Assembly (NCBI GenBank): GCA_015689685.1
Contig: WVSL01000014.1
Location: 41,123-105,122, forward strand
Reading direction: 5' to 3'
From: Rhodobacterales bacterium HKCCE2091
GTDB taxonomy: Bacteria > Pseudomonadota > Alphaproteobacteria > Rhodobacterales > Rhodobacteraceae
DNA length: 64,000 bases
Under the pieces are notes generated by a model, which searched no databases, was not told the DNA's origin, and was given only the letters and a program-made list of their open reading frames with translations. How positions within the stretch are numbered: position 1 is the first letter of the stretch; the number at the start of each line of letters is the position of its first letter. The translations under genes were made by a program, and so were the position numbers. Of this stretch, positions 43,514-52,000 are shown in pieces.

Positions 43514-45566
43514 GAAAGCCCCCGCGTCGGCCCATGTTGGAAACGGCGATGAAATCCCCGGTGGTCCCCCCGTTGGCGAGGCTGAGCGCGTAATCCAGCT
43601 CCCCGGGGTTGTCGAATACGCCGAGGAGGACGTGGACGCCCTCGGCAGGGTGGTTGACGGCGAAGAACTCGATCCGGCCCAACCCCGCGGCCAGAAGCGG
43701 CTCTGGGATAGCCCGCAGCGCCGCGGCCATGTCGGGGTAACAGCGCGAAATCACCCTTCGGTGGCCCTGTTCGACCCTCAGCGCGTCGAGGCTCTGCAGC
43801 GTCGGATGGGCCGAGATCTCCGCGTCCGACACGATGTCGACCCCGCGCAGTTCGCTGAAAGCGGGCAGTTTCGCCATCACCTCGCCGGCCGTCAGTGGCC
43901 CGACCGAGCGCATCACGAGCCGCGTGTTGTAGCCGTAGCCCTGCGACGCCGGGGCGAACTCCAGTCCTTCGAAGCGGCAGTCGTCGCCGTCGCCCGAGGC
44001 CCCGAATACGGGATCGAACCCGAGCGAGAGCGCCGCCTCCATGCTGAGGTCGATGCGGAACGCGCCGAACCCGGCCGGAAGGTAGGTCAGCATCTCGCGG
44101 ATCGTCGGAAAGCCGCTGACCCAAAGATCGTCGTCCCGGTTCGCCCGGACCGCGGCGAGGAAGGGTTCGCCGACGAAGTACTTGTAGGCGCGGGTGGTGC
44201 GGTCCGCGATGTCGCGCTGCTCGGCCGTCCCGGTGCGCGACACGCTCGAACCGTGAAGCCGCCGAAGGCAGTGGAACCGCCCGGTATGCGGTATCTCGAG
44301 GCCGGCCAGCATCATCCGGACGTGCAGCTGGTGATCCGAGCTGAGCGTCAGGCTCTCGTCGTATCGCATCCGGGACAGGGCGTCGCGGCGGTAGAACCCG
44401 GTGCCGTGAAGCGTCACCTTGCCGGGCCGTCGCAGCAGTTCGTTGATGTCCCGCGGCTGGCCGAAATACGACTTGAGCTGCCCGGTTTCCTCGTCGAACT
44501 CGATCCAGCCCGAATGGCAGCCATGTGCGCCGTCCTGCCGCGCGATGCAGTCGAGCTGTTCCTCGAACCGCGCGGGAAACGAGAAGTCGTCGTCGTCGTG
44601 GACAGCGATGTAGAAGCCGCGCGCATGGTCGGTGATCAGGTTCCGCGCCTTCGGGATCGAGGGCTCGTCGAGCGTGAGAAGCCGGATGTCGAGGGTCGGG
44701 AAGGCCGTCCGGAGCGCGGCGAGATCGAGATGCGCGCCTTCGGGCGAGCCGTTCTCGCAGATCAGGACTTCGAAATCCTGGACCGTCTGCGCGGCGAGGC
44801 CATCGAGGCAGAAGGCCAGGTGATCCGCGCGGTTCGGCCGGTCGGTGGTCGCGATGGCGACGGTGATCGCGGGCCCGAACACGTCGGACCGACGGTAGTC
44901 GGAGTAGCGGAACGGTTCCGGGCGAAAGATTGAGCAGTCGGCCAGCAACGTCTTCTTGTGACTGTCGGTGAACTGGCCGCGGATACGCGCCTCGGATGGC
45001 GGGTGCCGTTCGTGCAGGACCCGGTCGGATTGGAACAGCTCAACCCGCTTGCCGTAACGACGGAGCCGCTGGCAGAGGTCGTTGTCCTCGCCGCCGTAGT
45101 CGAAGTAGCGGGTGTCGAACCCGCCGATCTCCACCACGTCAGCGCGGCTGAACAGGTTGCCGCAACCTTCGCCCCATCCCGGCCGCAGGCGCTTGCGGGC
45201 AGGCCTTCCGTCCACGTAGTCGAAGTCGGTCGGTTGCAGGACGTGGAACGAGACCTCGCCCCGGGCGATCTGCGCGGCCATGTCGGCGAGCGCGGCATCC
45301 TCGACCAGCAGTTGCACGTCGGCGTCGAGCTTCAGGACCACGTCGTTGGTGGCCTCTGCGATGCCGATGTTGTTGGCCTCCGACAGGCACCAGCGGTCGG
45401 CCCCGACCCTTACCACCCGGCAATCCCCGACCGGCCCGAGCGGTTCGGAGGATCCGAAGTCGATGACGATGATCTCGGTGACGGAGGCAAGCCCGCGCAG
45501 GCAGCCGATACAGCGTTCGAGCCTTTCCAGGGACCAGTCGCGGAAAGGGATGATTGCCGAGATCAT
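43503..45566 (-). CDS. Bifunctional family 2 glycosyltransferase
   Basis: 687 residues with two GT-A domains. Domain 1 (about 1-240): ISAIIPFRDWSLERLERCIG, the DADVQ donor-metal motif and GGFDTRYFDYGGEDNDLCQR. Domain 2 (about 255-500): VAIATTDRPNRADHLAFCLD, a VHDDDDFSFP motif and LTLSSDHQLHVRM. No membrane helix. It likely adds two sugars in building a surface glycan or glycoprotein. The C-terminal 180 residues are unassigned. Start at 45566 with AAGGAAGG. Confidence 0.83.
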   Translation of the reverse strand: MISAIIPFRDWSLERLERCIGCLRGLASVTEIIVIDFGSSEPLGPVGDCRVVRVGADRWCLSEANNIGIAEATNDVVLKLDADVQLLVEDAALADMAAQIARGEVSFHVLQPTDFDYVDGRPARKRLRPGWGEGCGNLFSRADVVEIGGFDTRYFDYGGEDNDLCQRLRRYGKRVELFQSDRVLHERHPPSEARIRGQFTDSHKKTLLADCSIFRPEPFRYSDYRRSDVFGPAITVAIATTDRPNRADHLAFCLDGLAAQTVQDFEVLICENGSPEGAHLDLAALRTAFPTLDIRLLTLDEPSIPKARNLITDHARGFYIAVHDDDDFSFPARFEEQLDCIARQDGAHGCHSGWIEFDEETGQLKSYFGQPRDINELLRRPGKVTLHGTGFYRRDALSRMRYDESLTLSSDHQLHVRMMLAGLEIPHTGRFHCLRRLHGSSVSRTGTAEQRDIADRTTRAYKYFVGEPFLAAVRANRDDDLWVSGFPTIREMLTYLPAGFGAFRIDLSMEAALSLGFDPVFGASGDGDDCRFEGLEFAPASQGYGYNTRLVMRSVGPLTAGEVMAKLPAFSELRGVDIVSDAEISAHPTLQSLDALRVEQGHRRVISRCYPDMAAALRAIPEPLLAAGLGRIEFFAVNHPAEGVHVLLGVFDNPGELDYALSLANGGTTGDFIAVSNMGRRGGFHGT

Positions 45567-45594
45567 GCGCCGCCTTCCTTGCCCGCCACGCGGC

Positions 45595-46068
45595 TCAGGC
45601 TTGGGAGCCGAGATATTGCGAGACCGTGGCGACCTCGGTGGTGCAGAAGAGCGCGCCGGTGGTCGGGTCGGGGCTGGCGCCGCCGGACCCGAGCACGGAC
45701 GGCATGCCGCCCGCGTCGCAGCCCACGATGAGGTCCTGCCCGTCGACGGCGAACTCGATGCTCTCGGCGTCGACGACGCAGGCAAGCAGGCTTGCGCTGC
45801 CTACCCCGTCCTGCAATGCCTGCCGGGCGGCGCCGATGGACATGCGCCCCTCGACCCCTTCGAACGCGACCACGCCGCTCGTCTCGAGCAGGTCGAGGAA
45901 CTCCAGCGTCTGCGCCATCAGGTCGGCCGCATCGGGCTCGCCCTCGAACAGGTCGGTCCCGCAAAGCTCCTGCGCCGTCGCGGTGATCGGCATGACCGCA
46001 GCGGTCAGCGAAACAAGGCCGAGGCGGGCATAGGCCAGCGTCGTCTTAACTCGTCGGAAATCAACCAT
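45595..46068 (-). CDS. Small exported protein of unknown function
   Basis: 157 residues. A signal peptide (about 1-32, ending ITATAQ) is followed by a mature part with four cysteines (ELCGTDLF, LLACVVD, IVGCDAGG, LFCTTE), probably two disulfides in the periplasm. Start MVDFRRVKT at 46068. 28 bases before the glycosyltransferase gene on the same strand, so likely first gene of that operon. Confidence 0.7.
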   Translation of the reverse strand: MVDFRRVKTTLAYARLGLVSLTAAVMPITATAQELCGTDLFEGEPDAADLMAQTLEFLDLLETSGVVAFEGVEGRMSIGAARQALQDGVGSASLLACVVDAESIEFAVDGQDLIVGCDAGGMPSVLGSGGASPDPTTGALFCTTEVATVSQYLGSQA

Positions 46069-46223
46069 CGTAATGCACCCCCGCACGAGATTGGTTTCGC
46101 AGGTTCGCCCTGTTTTTACAATGTCTCATCACGTCCCTCGGGGTGTTCGACGCGGGGCCGCGAATGGCACCGCCGGTGCGGCCCCAGCCCATTCCCGGTG
46201 TCCCGTTCCGGCTGAAAACGGCC

Positions 46224-47072
46224 TCAGCGCGCAAGGGTGCGGAGATGCACGAAAATATCCTCCGCGAACAGGTCGGGCGCGGCTTCGGGGAGCAGGTGGT
46301 TGCCGGGTAGCCGTACGGCACGCGCGCCCGGGATCAGGTGTGCGGCGGTTTCCGAGACGAGGCGGTAGCAGACCCGCGTTTCCGTCCCCCAGGCGACGGT
46401 CGTCGGGCAGCGGACACGCCGCAGATCCTCGTCGGTCAAGGGCAACGGCGGTGTCTGCCGGAGCAGGAGCGGTATCATCGCGGCATTCCGTCGATGTATC
46501 CGGCGGATCGCCTCCGGTTGAGCGTCGAACCAGCCCGGAACCCCGGCGGCGTTGTCGATGGCAAGGCGAAGGGCGGCGTCGCTGTCGCCGGCCGCGAGCG
46601 CGGCGAAGACCGGGCCGAAGGCGTCGCGCGTGTCGGCCTCGATCCGGTCGAGGGCGGCCTGGTCGGTGACGAAGGTCGGGAACCCGGGTTCGCAGAGATA
46701 GAGGCTCCGCACGGGATCGGGTCGTTCGATGGCGAGCCCCAACGCCCCGTGCGCGGCAAAGGACCATGCCACGATATCGACCGGCCCGCCGATGGACCGC
46801 ACGATGTCCGCGAGGTCGTCCCGCTGCTGCGTGGTTCCGAAGGGCCTGTCGCCGTGGGGCCCGTCCCCGGCATGCCTCATGGAGACCGTGATGGCCCGGC
46901 GGGCATGGGCGAGCGCGTCCGCGACCGGCGCCAGCGTCTCCATGTCCCCCGGCACTCCGTGCACCAGCAACACCGGCAATCCGGTACCGACCGAGCGAAG
47001 GGCAAGCCTCGCGCCGGAGATGTCGAGCCATTCGTGCTTCGGCCCGCTGCCGTTCAAATCTCGACCCCGCAT
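46224..47072 (-). CDS. Alpha/beta-hydrolase fold protein
   Basis: 282 residues. VLLVHGVPGDMETLAPVADA holds the oxyanion-hole motif, VAWSFAAHGALGLA the nucleophile elbow (Ser in WSFAA rather than GxSxG) and LPGNHLLPEAAPDLFAEDI the catalytic His. Start at 47072 overlaps the end of the SARP-type regulator gene by 19 bases, so it is coupled to it. Substrate unknown. Confidence 0.82.
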   Translation of the reverse strand: MRGRDLNGSGPKHEWLDISGARLALRSVGTGLPVLLVHGVPGDMETLAPVADALAHARRAITVSMRHAGDGPHGDRPFGTTQQRDDLADIVRSIGGPVDIVAWSFAAHGALGLAIERPDPVRSLYLCEPGFPTFVTDQAALDRIEADTRDAFGPVFAALAAGDSDAALRLAIDNAAGVPGWFDAQPEAIRRIHRRNAAMIPLLLRQTPPLPLTDEDLRRVRCPTTVAWGTETRVCYRLVSETAAHLIPGARAVRLPGNHLLPEAAPDLFAEDIFVHLRTLAR

Positions 47073-50000
47073 TCGAGCAAGGTCAGCAGGTCGCGAACCT
47101 CCGCAGGCTCGATGGCGCAAGGCGCGTATCCCTGCTCCTCCTGGATCGCCCTCCGGTCAGCATCCGCGCCGGGAACGCCGCGCGCCGACAGGTCGCCGAG
47201 GATCTCGAACCTCAACAGGTCGAGATCGAGCCGCTTGCATTCCCGCAGCAGCGCCCTCAGGGCCGGGATACCGCCGTTCGGGTCGGTGCGGGCGAGGGCG
47301 ATCCGCGCCTTCAGCCGCGCAATCGGGTAGAGCCTGGCCTCCGCCACGGTTTCGAGACGGGCGCGGTTGGCGCGGGCGTCCGCGTGGTCCGGTGAAAGCC
47401 TCAGCGCCAGCAGGTCGGCCTCGGACCACGACGCGTAGGTATCCAGCTCCGCTTCCCGCGCGTATCTCACGGTCGCCTCGAACACGGTCGCGGACATTCC
47501 CGTCTGCCCGGCGAATCCCAGCACCTCGGCCAGCCCGCGCAGCGCCATGTAGCGGTCCACGGGACGCCCTGTCGCGAGTGCCGCGGCTGTCGCGTCGCGC
47601 AGGGACACCAGCGCTTCCGTGCCGTTGCCGATGGAGGCCTCGGACCGGGCCAGAAGAAATTGCAGCATCACGAAGCGGGTGACGATGAACTCGCCCCGCT
47701 CGGACCTGCGATTCCGCCAGGTGCCGAGGCAGGGACAAGCGGCCGCGATGGCGGCGCGCATGTGACCGTGGAGCGACAGGGCCTGGCACCTGGCCAGCGC
47801 GGCCTCCGCCTCGAACTCCGCAAGTCCGGCCCGGCGCGCGGCCTGCTCGGCGCGTTCGCAATAGGCCAATGCCTTGCGGAGTTGCCCGTCATCGGAGTGC
47901 AGGTAGGCGCGGTGGACGCAGACATCGGCCAGGAGCCCGTCATCGCCCAGTTCGACCGCAAGGGTTTCCGACCGCTCCAGCCCGGCCTCGATGTCGTCCT
48001 TCGACAGAAGCCACGACACTGGTCGCCGCGACTTCAGGATCCGGGCCTCCGCGCGCTTGGTCTCCGGCGACGGCGGCAGCGACTGCACGGCCTCCGAGGC
48101 TATGGTCAGCATCCTGTCGGCCAGCGGATAGTAGGACTGCGCGACCGCCTGTTCGGTCGCCGACAGGGCGAATGCAACCGCCTTGGCGTAGTCGCCGCTG
48201 GCCAGCGCGTGGCGGGCGAGCATGGCGCCCAGGCTTTCGTCGCCCGCACGCCAGTCGGGTTCGCACAACTCGACGACGCGGGCGTGGAGGTACTTTCGGC
48301 GGCGCGTCGGGATGGCCTGGTAGGCGGCCTCCTGCACCAGCGCGTGCTTGAACCCGTAGACCCGCCGCGGCACCGACCTGATCCGGAACAGGAGATCGCC
48401 GTCCGCGAGTTCGGCTACGGCGGCGTCGTAGGCCTCTGCGCCCAGATCCGACAGCGGCCGGAGGAGGTCGTCCGACGGTTCCGCCCCGATCACCGCCGCC
48501 GCCTCTATCATGCGCCTGAGATGGGCGGGCAGGGCGTCGATGCGGCGTGACAGGAGGCCCGCGAGCGTTTCCGGAACCGAAGGCGATCCCGGCGGATCGG
48601 CCTGCCCGCCGGCCCGCGCGACTTCCTCGAGGAACAACGGAACGCCGCCCGCGCGGGACACGATGCCGGCGGGGTCGTCGCGGTCGAGCAGCGCCAGAAG
48701 CCGGATCGCCTCGGTCTCGGCCAGTGGTCCCAGGTCCACCCTGCGAAGCCCCGGGATTCCCGCGAAATCGAGACCGCGGCCGGGGCGGGACGTGACGATG
48801 ACCAATGGGCAACCGGGGTCGAGCGAGCGCAGCATCCGTTCGAGCAGCAGCGCGCCGTCTTCATCCGCCCAGTGGGCATCCTCGACCAGTAGGACCGCGT
48901 CCCGCCCCGCGCCAAGCTGTGCCGCGAGCAGCAGGGCCTCGGCGATCGCCTGGAGCCTCGGGCCGCGCGGGGCGTTGGCCTCCGTCCCCGAAGGCGCGTG
49001 CCCCGATAGGACGGCCTCCGCCGGGGCGATACGGCGGCGCAGGCCGTCATCGGGTATCGCGGTTTCGAGGGAGTGCCCCGGACCGACCATGCCGCCTTCG
49101 AACAGCGCCTCGATCACCGGGGCGAACCGTCCGATGCCCCCGCCGGTTTCGCTCGGCAGGAACTGCACGCGCAGGATGCGCTCGCGTCCCGCCCCGGACA
49201 GGAATTCGTGCACGAGCCGGGATTTTCCGATCCCGGCCTCTCCGGTGGCGGCAATCGCGCGCGGCCCCTCGGTGGCCGACAAGGAAAGGAGCGCACCCAT
49301 CTCGGCCTCCCGACCGACGAAGGGGCTGAGCCCGCGCGCCTTGCGGATGTCGAAGCCGCCGCGGGAGAGGATCTCGCCGGAGAGGCGCCACGTCTCCTCC
49401 TCGCTCACGTCGTCCGGTCCGGCGGCGTCGATGCGTTCGAGAGTGAAGGCTCCGAGGCAGGCTTTCGCGACTCGGCCGGTCAGGCGAACCTCCCCCGTCC
49501 CCGCGTCCTCGGAAAGCTGCTCCGCGAGATGGGCGGCGGGGTAGGCCTGCGTCTCGCCGCCGATCAATGCGCGGCCCGCGTCGATACCGATCGCGCAGTC
49601 CATGCGGGCGATGTCGAAGGCGGCCAGCGCGGCGGAAAGCGACGGGCTTTCGTCCGGGCGATCCGCGCCGAAGATGCACGACAGGCGATGGCCGGCGCGC
49701 CCAGCGATCCGCCCGCCTTCCCGCCGCACGATCCGTTCGATGGCGGCGCAGGCGGCACGGCCGGCGGCTTCAGCATCCTCCGGGTCGCGGTTCCGCAGGG
49801 CGGCCAGCAGGCGGTCTGACACGACATGCATGACCGCGAGATGGCGGAGATGGGGAATGTCGGCTTCGGCGTCGGAGCCGTCCGGCGCGACCGGGGTCAC
49901 GGCCGGGGCGGGGATGTGCCGGGCCTCGGACACCGCGGTGGGGTGCGCACGGATCTCGTGGAACAGCGCGGTCGTTGCGGGTTCGACGGGGACCGAAAGA

Positions 50001-50635
50001 TCGGCCAGGATACGTCGGCTCGCGTCGTGGAACAGATCCAGCGCGGCGTTTCTCCGGCCCTGCCGCCAGAGCGCGGTCATCAGCATCCGAAGCGCGCCTT
50101 CGTCGTAGCCGTCCAGAAGGAGGTGCCGCCGGGCGAGGGTTTCAAGCTCGGTGAACCGCCGAGCCTCCAGCGCGCTTGCCTCGGCCGTTTCCAGCCAGTG
50201 AATCAGCCGGGCGCGAAGCTCCGACCGCGCGCCGTCCAGCCGCTCCTCGATCTCGGCCTCGAAGCCGTTCATGCCTTCGAGCGGCGTGCCTGATGGAAGA
50301 CCGTCCGCAGCCGCGCCGGTATCCAGCACGTCGATGTCCCGCTCCAGCCGATCTCGGCGGAGCCTGATCCAGCCGGAAGTGACTTCCAGCGCGTCCGAAG
50401 GTTCCAGCGCCGTCCTGAGACGAAAGATCGCTTGTCGGAGCGACGCCCGGGCCTGCGCGTCCGGCTGCCCCGGCCATATCAGTCCCGCCAGCGTCGACCG
50501 GCTCAGCGCCACGCCGGGTTCCAGAGACATGAGCGCGAGGATGAGTTCGACCTTTCGCGTCGGCATCCGGACCGGCACACCTTCGAGGCGCACCTCGAAA
50601 TGACCGAAGAGGTTGATCGAGATCCCGTGTTTCAT
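47054..50635 (-). CDS. SARP-type regulator with cyclase-like, AAA ATPase and TPR domains
   Basis: 1193 residues. Residues 1-95 are a winged-helix DNA-binding domain and about 100-230 a bacterial transcriptional activation domain (BTAD). Residues 262-400 look like a nucleotide cyclase domain lacking catalytic metal sites; an AAA ATPase follows with Walker A GEAGIGKS (465-472) and Walker B VLLVEDAHWADE, then TPR-like helices. This is the AfsR/large-LuxR-like scheme, unusual outside Actinobacteria but common with cyclase-like domains in alphaproteobacteria. Start MKHGISINLFG at 50635 by family pattern; site is weak. Ligand and targets unknown. Confidence 0.85.
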   Translation of the reverse strand: MKHGISINLFGHFEVRLEGVPVRMPTRKVELILALMSLEPGVALSRSTLAGLIWPGQPDAQARASLRQAIFRLRTALEPSDALEVTSGWIRLRRDRLERDIDVLDTGAAADGLPSGTPLEGMNGFEAEIEERLDGARSELRARLIHWLETAEASALEARRFTELETLARRHLLLDGYDEGALRMLMTALWRQGRRNAALDLFHDASRRILADLSVPVEPATTALFHEIRAHPTAVSEARHIPAPAVTPVAPDGSDAEADIPHLRHLAVMHVVSDRLLAALRNRDPEDAEAAGRAACAAIERIVRREGGRIAGRAGHRLSCIFGADRPDESPSLSAALAAFDIARMDCAIGIDAGRALIGGETQAYPAAHLAEQLSEDAGTGEVRLTGRVAKACLGAFTLERIDAAGPDDVSEEETWRLSGEILSRGGFDIRKARGLSPFVGREAEMGALLSLSATEGPRAIAATGEAGIGKSRLVHEFLSGAGRERILRVQFLPSETGGGIGRFAPVIEALFEGGMVGPGHSLETAIPDDGLRRRIAPAEAVLSGHAPSGTEANAPRGPRLQAIAEALLLAAQLGAGRDAVLLVEDAHWADEDGALLLERMLRSLDPGCPLVIVTSRPGRGLDFAGIPGLRRVDLGPLAETEAIRLLALLDRDDPAGIVSRAGGVPLFLEEVARAGGQADPPGSPSVPETLAGLLSRRIDALPAHLRRMIEAAAVIGAEPSDDLLRPLSDLGAEAYDAAVAELADGDLLFRIRSVPRRVYGFKHALVQEAAYQAIPTRRRKYLHARVVELCEPDWRAGDESLGAMLARHALASGDYAKAVAFALSATEQAVAQSYYPLADRMLTIASEAVQSLPPSPETKRAEARILKSRRPVSWLLSKDDIEAGLERSETLAVELGDDGLLADVCVHRAYLHSDDGQLRKALAYCERAEQAARRAGLAEFEAEAALARCQALSLHGHMRAAIAAACPCLGTWRNRRSERGEFIVTRFVMLQFLLARSEASIGNGTEALVSLRDATAAALATGRPVDRYMALRGLAEVLGFAGQTGMSATVFEATVRYAREAELDTYASWSEADLLALRLSPDHADARANRARLETVAEARLYPIARLKARIALARTDPNGGIPALRALLRECKRLDLDLLRFEILGDLSARGVPGADADRRAIQEEQGYAPCAIEPAEVRDLLTLLECGVEI

Positions 50636-50818
50636 GGCTTCAACGAATGGCGTGCGTAACGAATCCGGCGATGCGCGCCATTTTGAGCCGCGCACGGCCG
50701 GGGGGTAAACGCCCTTCACCCGGTTCCGGCGCGATTTAACGGCGTTGTAACGGCTGACCACCGCGGGGGGAAACGGCGAGCGAACATAGGGGAGGTGTCA
50801 AATCGAAAGGCACACTCC

Positions 50819-50962
50819 ATGTTCAAGCAATCTTCCCGATCACGCCGAAACCGACGCGCGTCCGGCGTCCAGCTGCAACCCCGCCTCTATCACGATATCG
50901 GTCTGCCGTTTCCCGATGGCCGGTCTTCCACTTTCCTCGAGCAATTTCGGGGGTGGGTCTGA
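50819..50962 (+). CDS. DUF1127-like small protein
   Basis: 47 residues: an Arg-rich start (MFKQSSRSRRNRRAS) followed by QLQPRLYHDIGLPFPDG, which matches the L..RLL.DIGL core of DUF1127 proteins. Its stop overlaps the start of the methyltransferase gene (TGATG), so translation is coupled. DUF1127 proteins bind RNA in some alphaproteobacteria. The 183 bases upstream (50636-50818) separate it from the divergent regulator gene and contain GGGGAGG. Confidence 0.6.
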   Translation: MFKQSSRSRRNRRASGVQLQPRLYHDIGLPFPDGRSSTFLEQFRGWV

Positions 50963-51915
50963 TGCGCGCGCTTCATCGAAATCGCCTGCCGCAGATCGAC
51001 GGCACGCAGTTCCTGACGGATTCCGGGCTGGAGACCACCCTGATCTTCCTGGAGGGCATCGACCTGCCGAGCTTCGCGTCCTACCCGCTGCTCGACAGCG
51101 CCGAGGGCCGGCAGACCCTCAGGACCTACTTCGAGCGGCACCTCGCCATCGCGGCGGATCATGGCCTCGGCTTCATCCTGGAATCGCCCACCTGGCGGGC
51201 GAGCCGTGACTGGGGCCGCGATCTCGGACACGCGCCGTCGGACCTCGCCCGCCTCAACCGGCGCGCGATCGAGTTGCTGGCCGAGGTGCGGCGCGAGGCG
51301 TCGGCGGTTTCGCCCATCGTCATCTCGGGCAACGTCGGGCCGCGCGGGGACGGCTACCAGCCTGACACCGCAATGTCCGCCGACGAGGCGGAGGCGTTCC
51401 ACGCCGAGCAGGTCGGCTGGTTCGTGGAGACCGAGGCCGACATGGTCAGCGCCTTCACGATCTCGACGGTCAACGAGGGCGTCGGCTTCGTGCGCGCGGC
51501 GACAGAGGCGGGTATGCCGGCAGTCCTGTCCTACACCACGGAAACGGATGGCAGGCTGCCCGACGGCACGCCGCTCGGCGAGGCGCTGGAACGCACCGAC
51601 ATGCTGACCGGCGGCGCGGCGGCCTACTACATGGTCAATTGCGCGCATCCCGATCACTTCCGGGCGGCGCTCGAATCCGACGCGGGGTGGCTGAATCGCA
51701 TCTGGGGCGTTCGCGCGAATGCCTCGCGGCTCAGCCACGCGGAACTCGATGAGGCGGAGGAGCTCGACCCCGGCAACCCGGCTGAACTGGGGCAGGACTA
51801 CGCCCGGCTCAAGCGGATGCTGCCGAACCTCCGCGTCTACGGCGGGTGCTGCGGCACCGATCATCGCCATATCGAGGCGATGGCCGACTGCTGCTTCCAG
51901 GCGCACGCTGCCTGA
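50962..51915 (+). CDS. Homocysteine S-methyltransferase family protein
   Basis: 317 residues, TIM barrel with the three zinc-binding cysteines Cys227 (VNCAHP) and Cys296/Cys297 (GGCCGTDHRH). Transfers methyl groups from a donor such as S-methylmethionine to homocysteine, or a related thiol methylation. DGTQFLTDSGLETTL is the usual start. ATG at 50962 preferred over GTG at 50953 because of the TGATG overlap. Ends at a strong terminator. Confidence 0.88.
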   Translation: MRALHRNRLPQIDGTQFLTDSGLETTLIFLEGIDLPSFASYPLLDSAEGRQTLRTYFERHLAIAADHGLGFILESPTWRASRDWGRDLGHAPSDLARLNRRAIELLAEVRREASAVSPIVISGNVGPRGDGYQPDTAMSADEAEAFHAEQVGWFVETEADMVSAFTISTVNEGVGFVRAATEAGMPAVLSYTTETDGRLPDGTPLGEALERTDMLTGGAAAYYMVNCAHPDHFRAALESDAGWLNRIWGVRANASRLSHAELDEAEELDPGNPAELGQDYARLKRMLPNLRVYGGCCGTDHRHIEAMADCCFQAHAA

Positions 51916-51921
51916 ACGGAA

Positions 51922-51954
51922 GACGACCCGGCGCAGGCCGGGTCGTCACCTTTT
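51922..51954 (+). terminator. Rho-independent terminator after the homocysteine methyltransferase
   Basis: Perfect 11-base-pair stem GACGACCCGGC / GCCGGGTCGTC with a four-base loop followed by ACCTTTT. It starts seven bases after the stop codon. This is the clearest terminator in the window. Confidence 0.9.
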
Positions 51955-52000
51955 GAGCGAGCTCGATGCTCCTGGATCGCTACGTCCATTCCTGCCGTGC

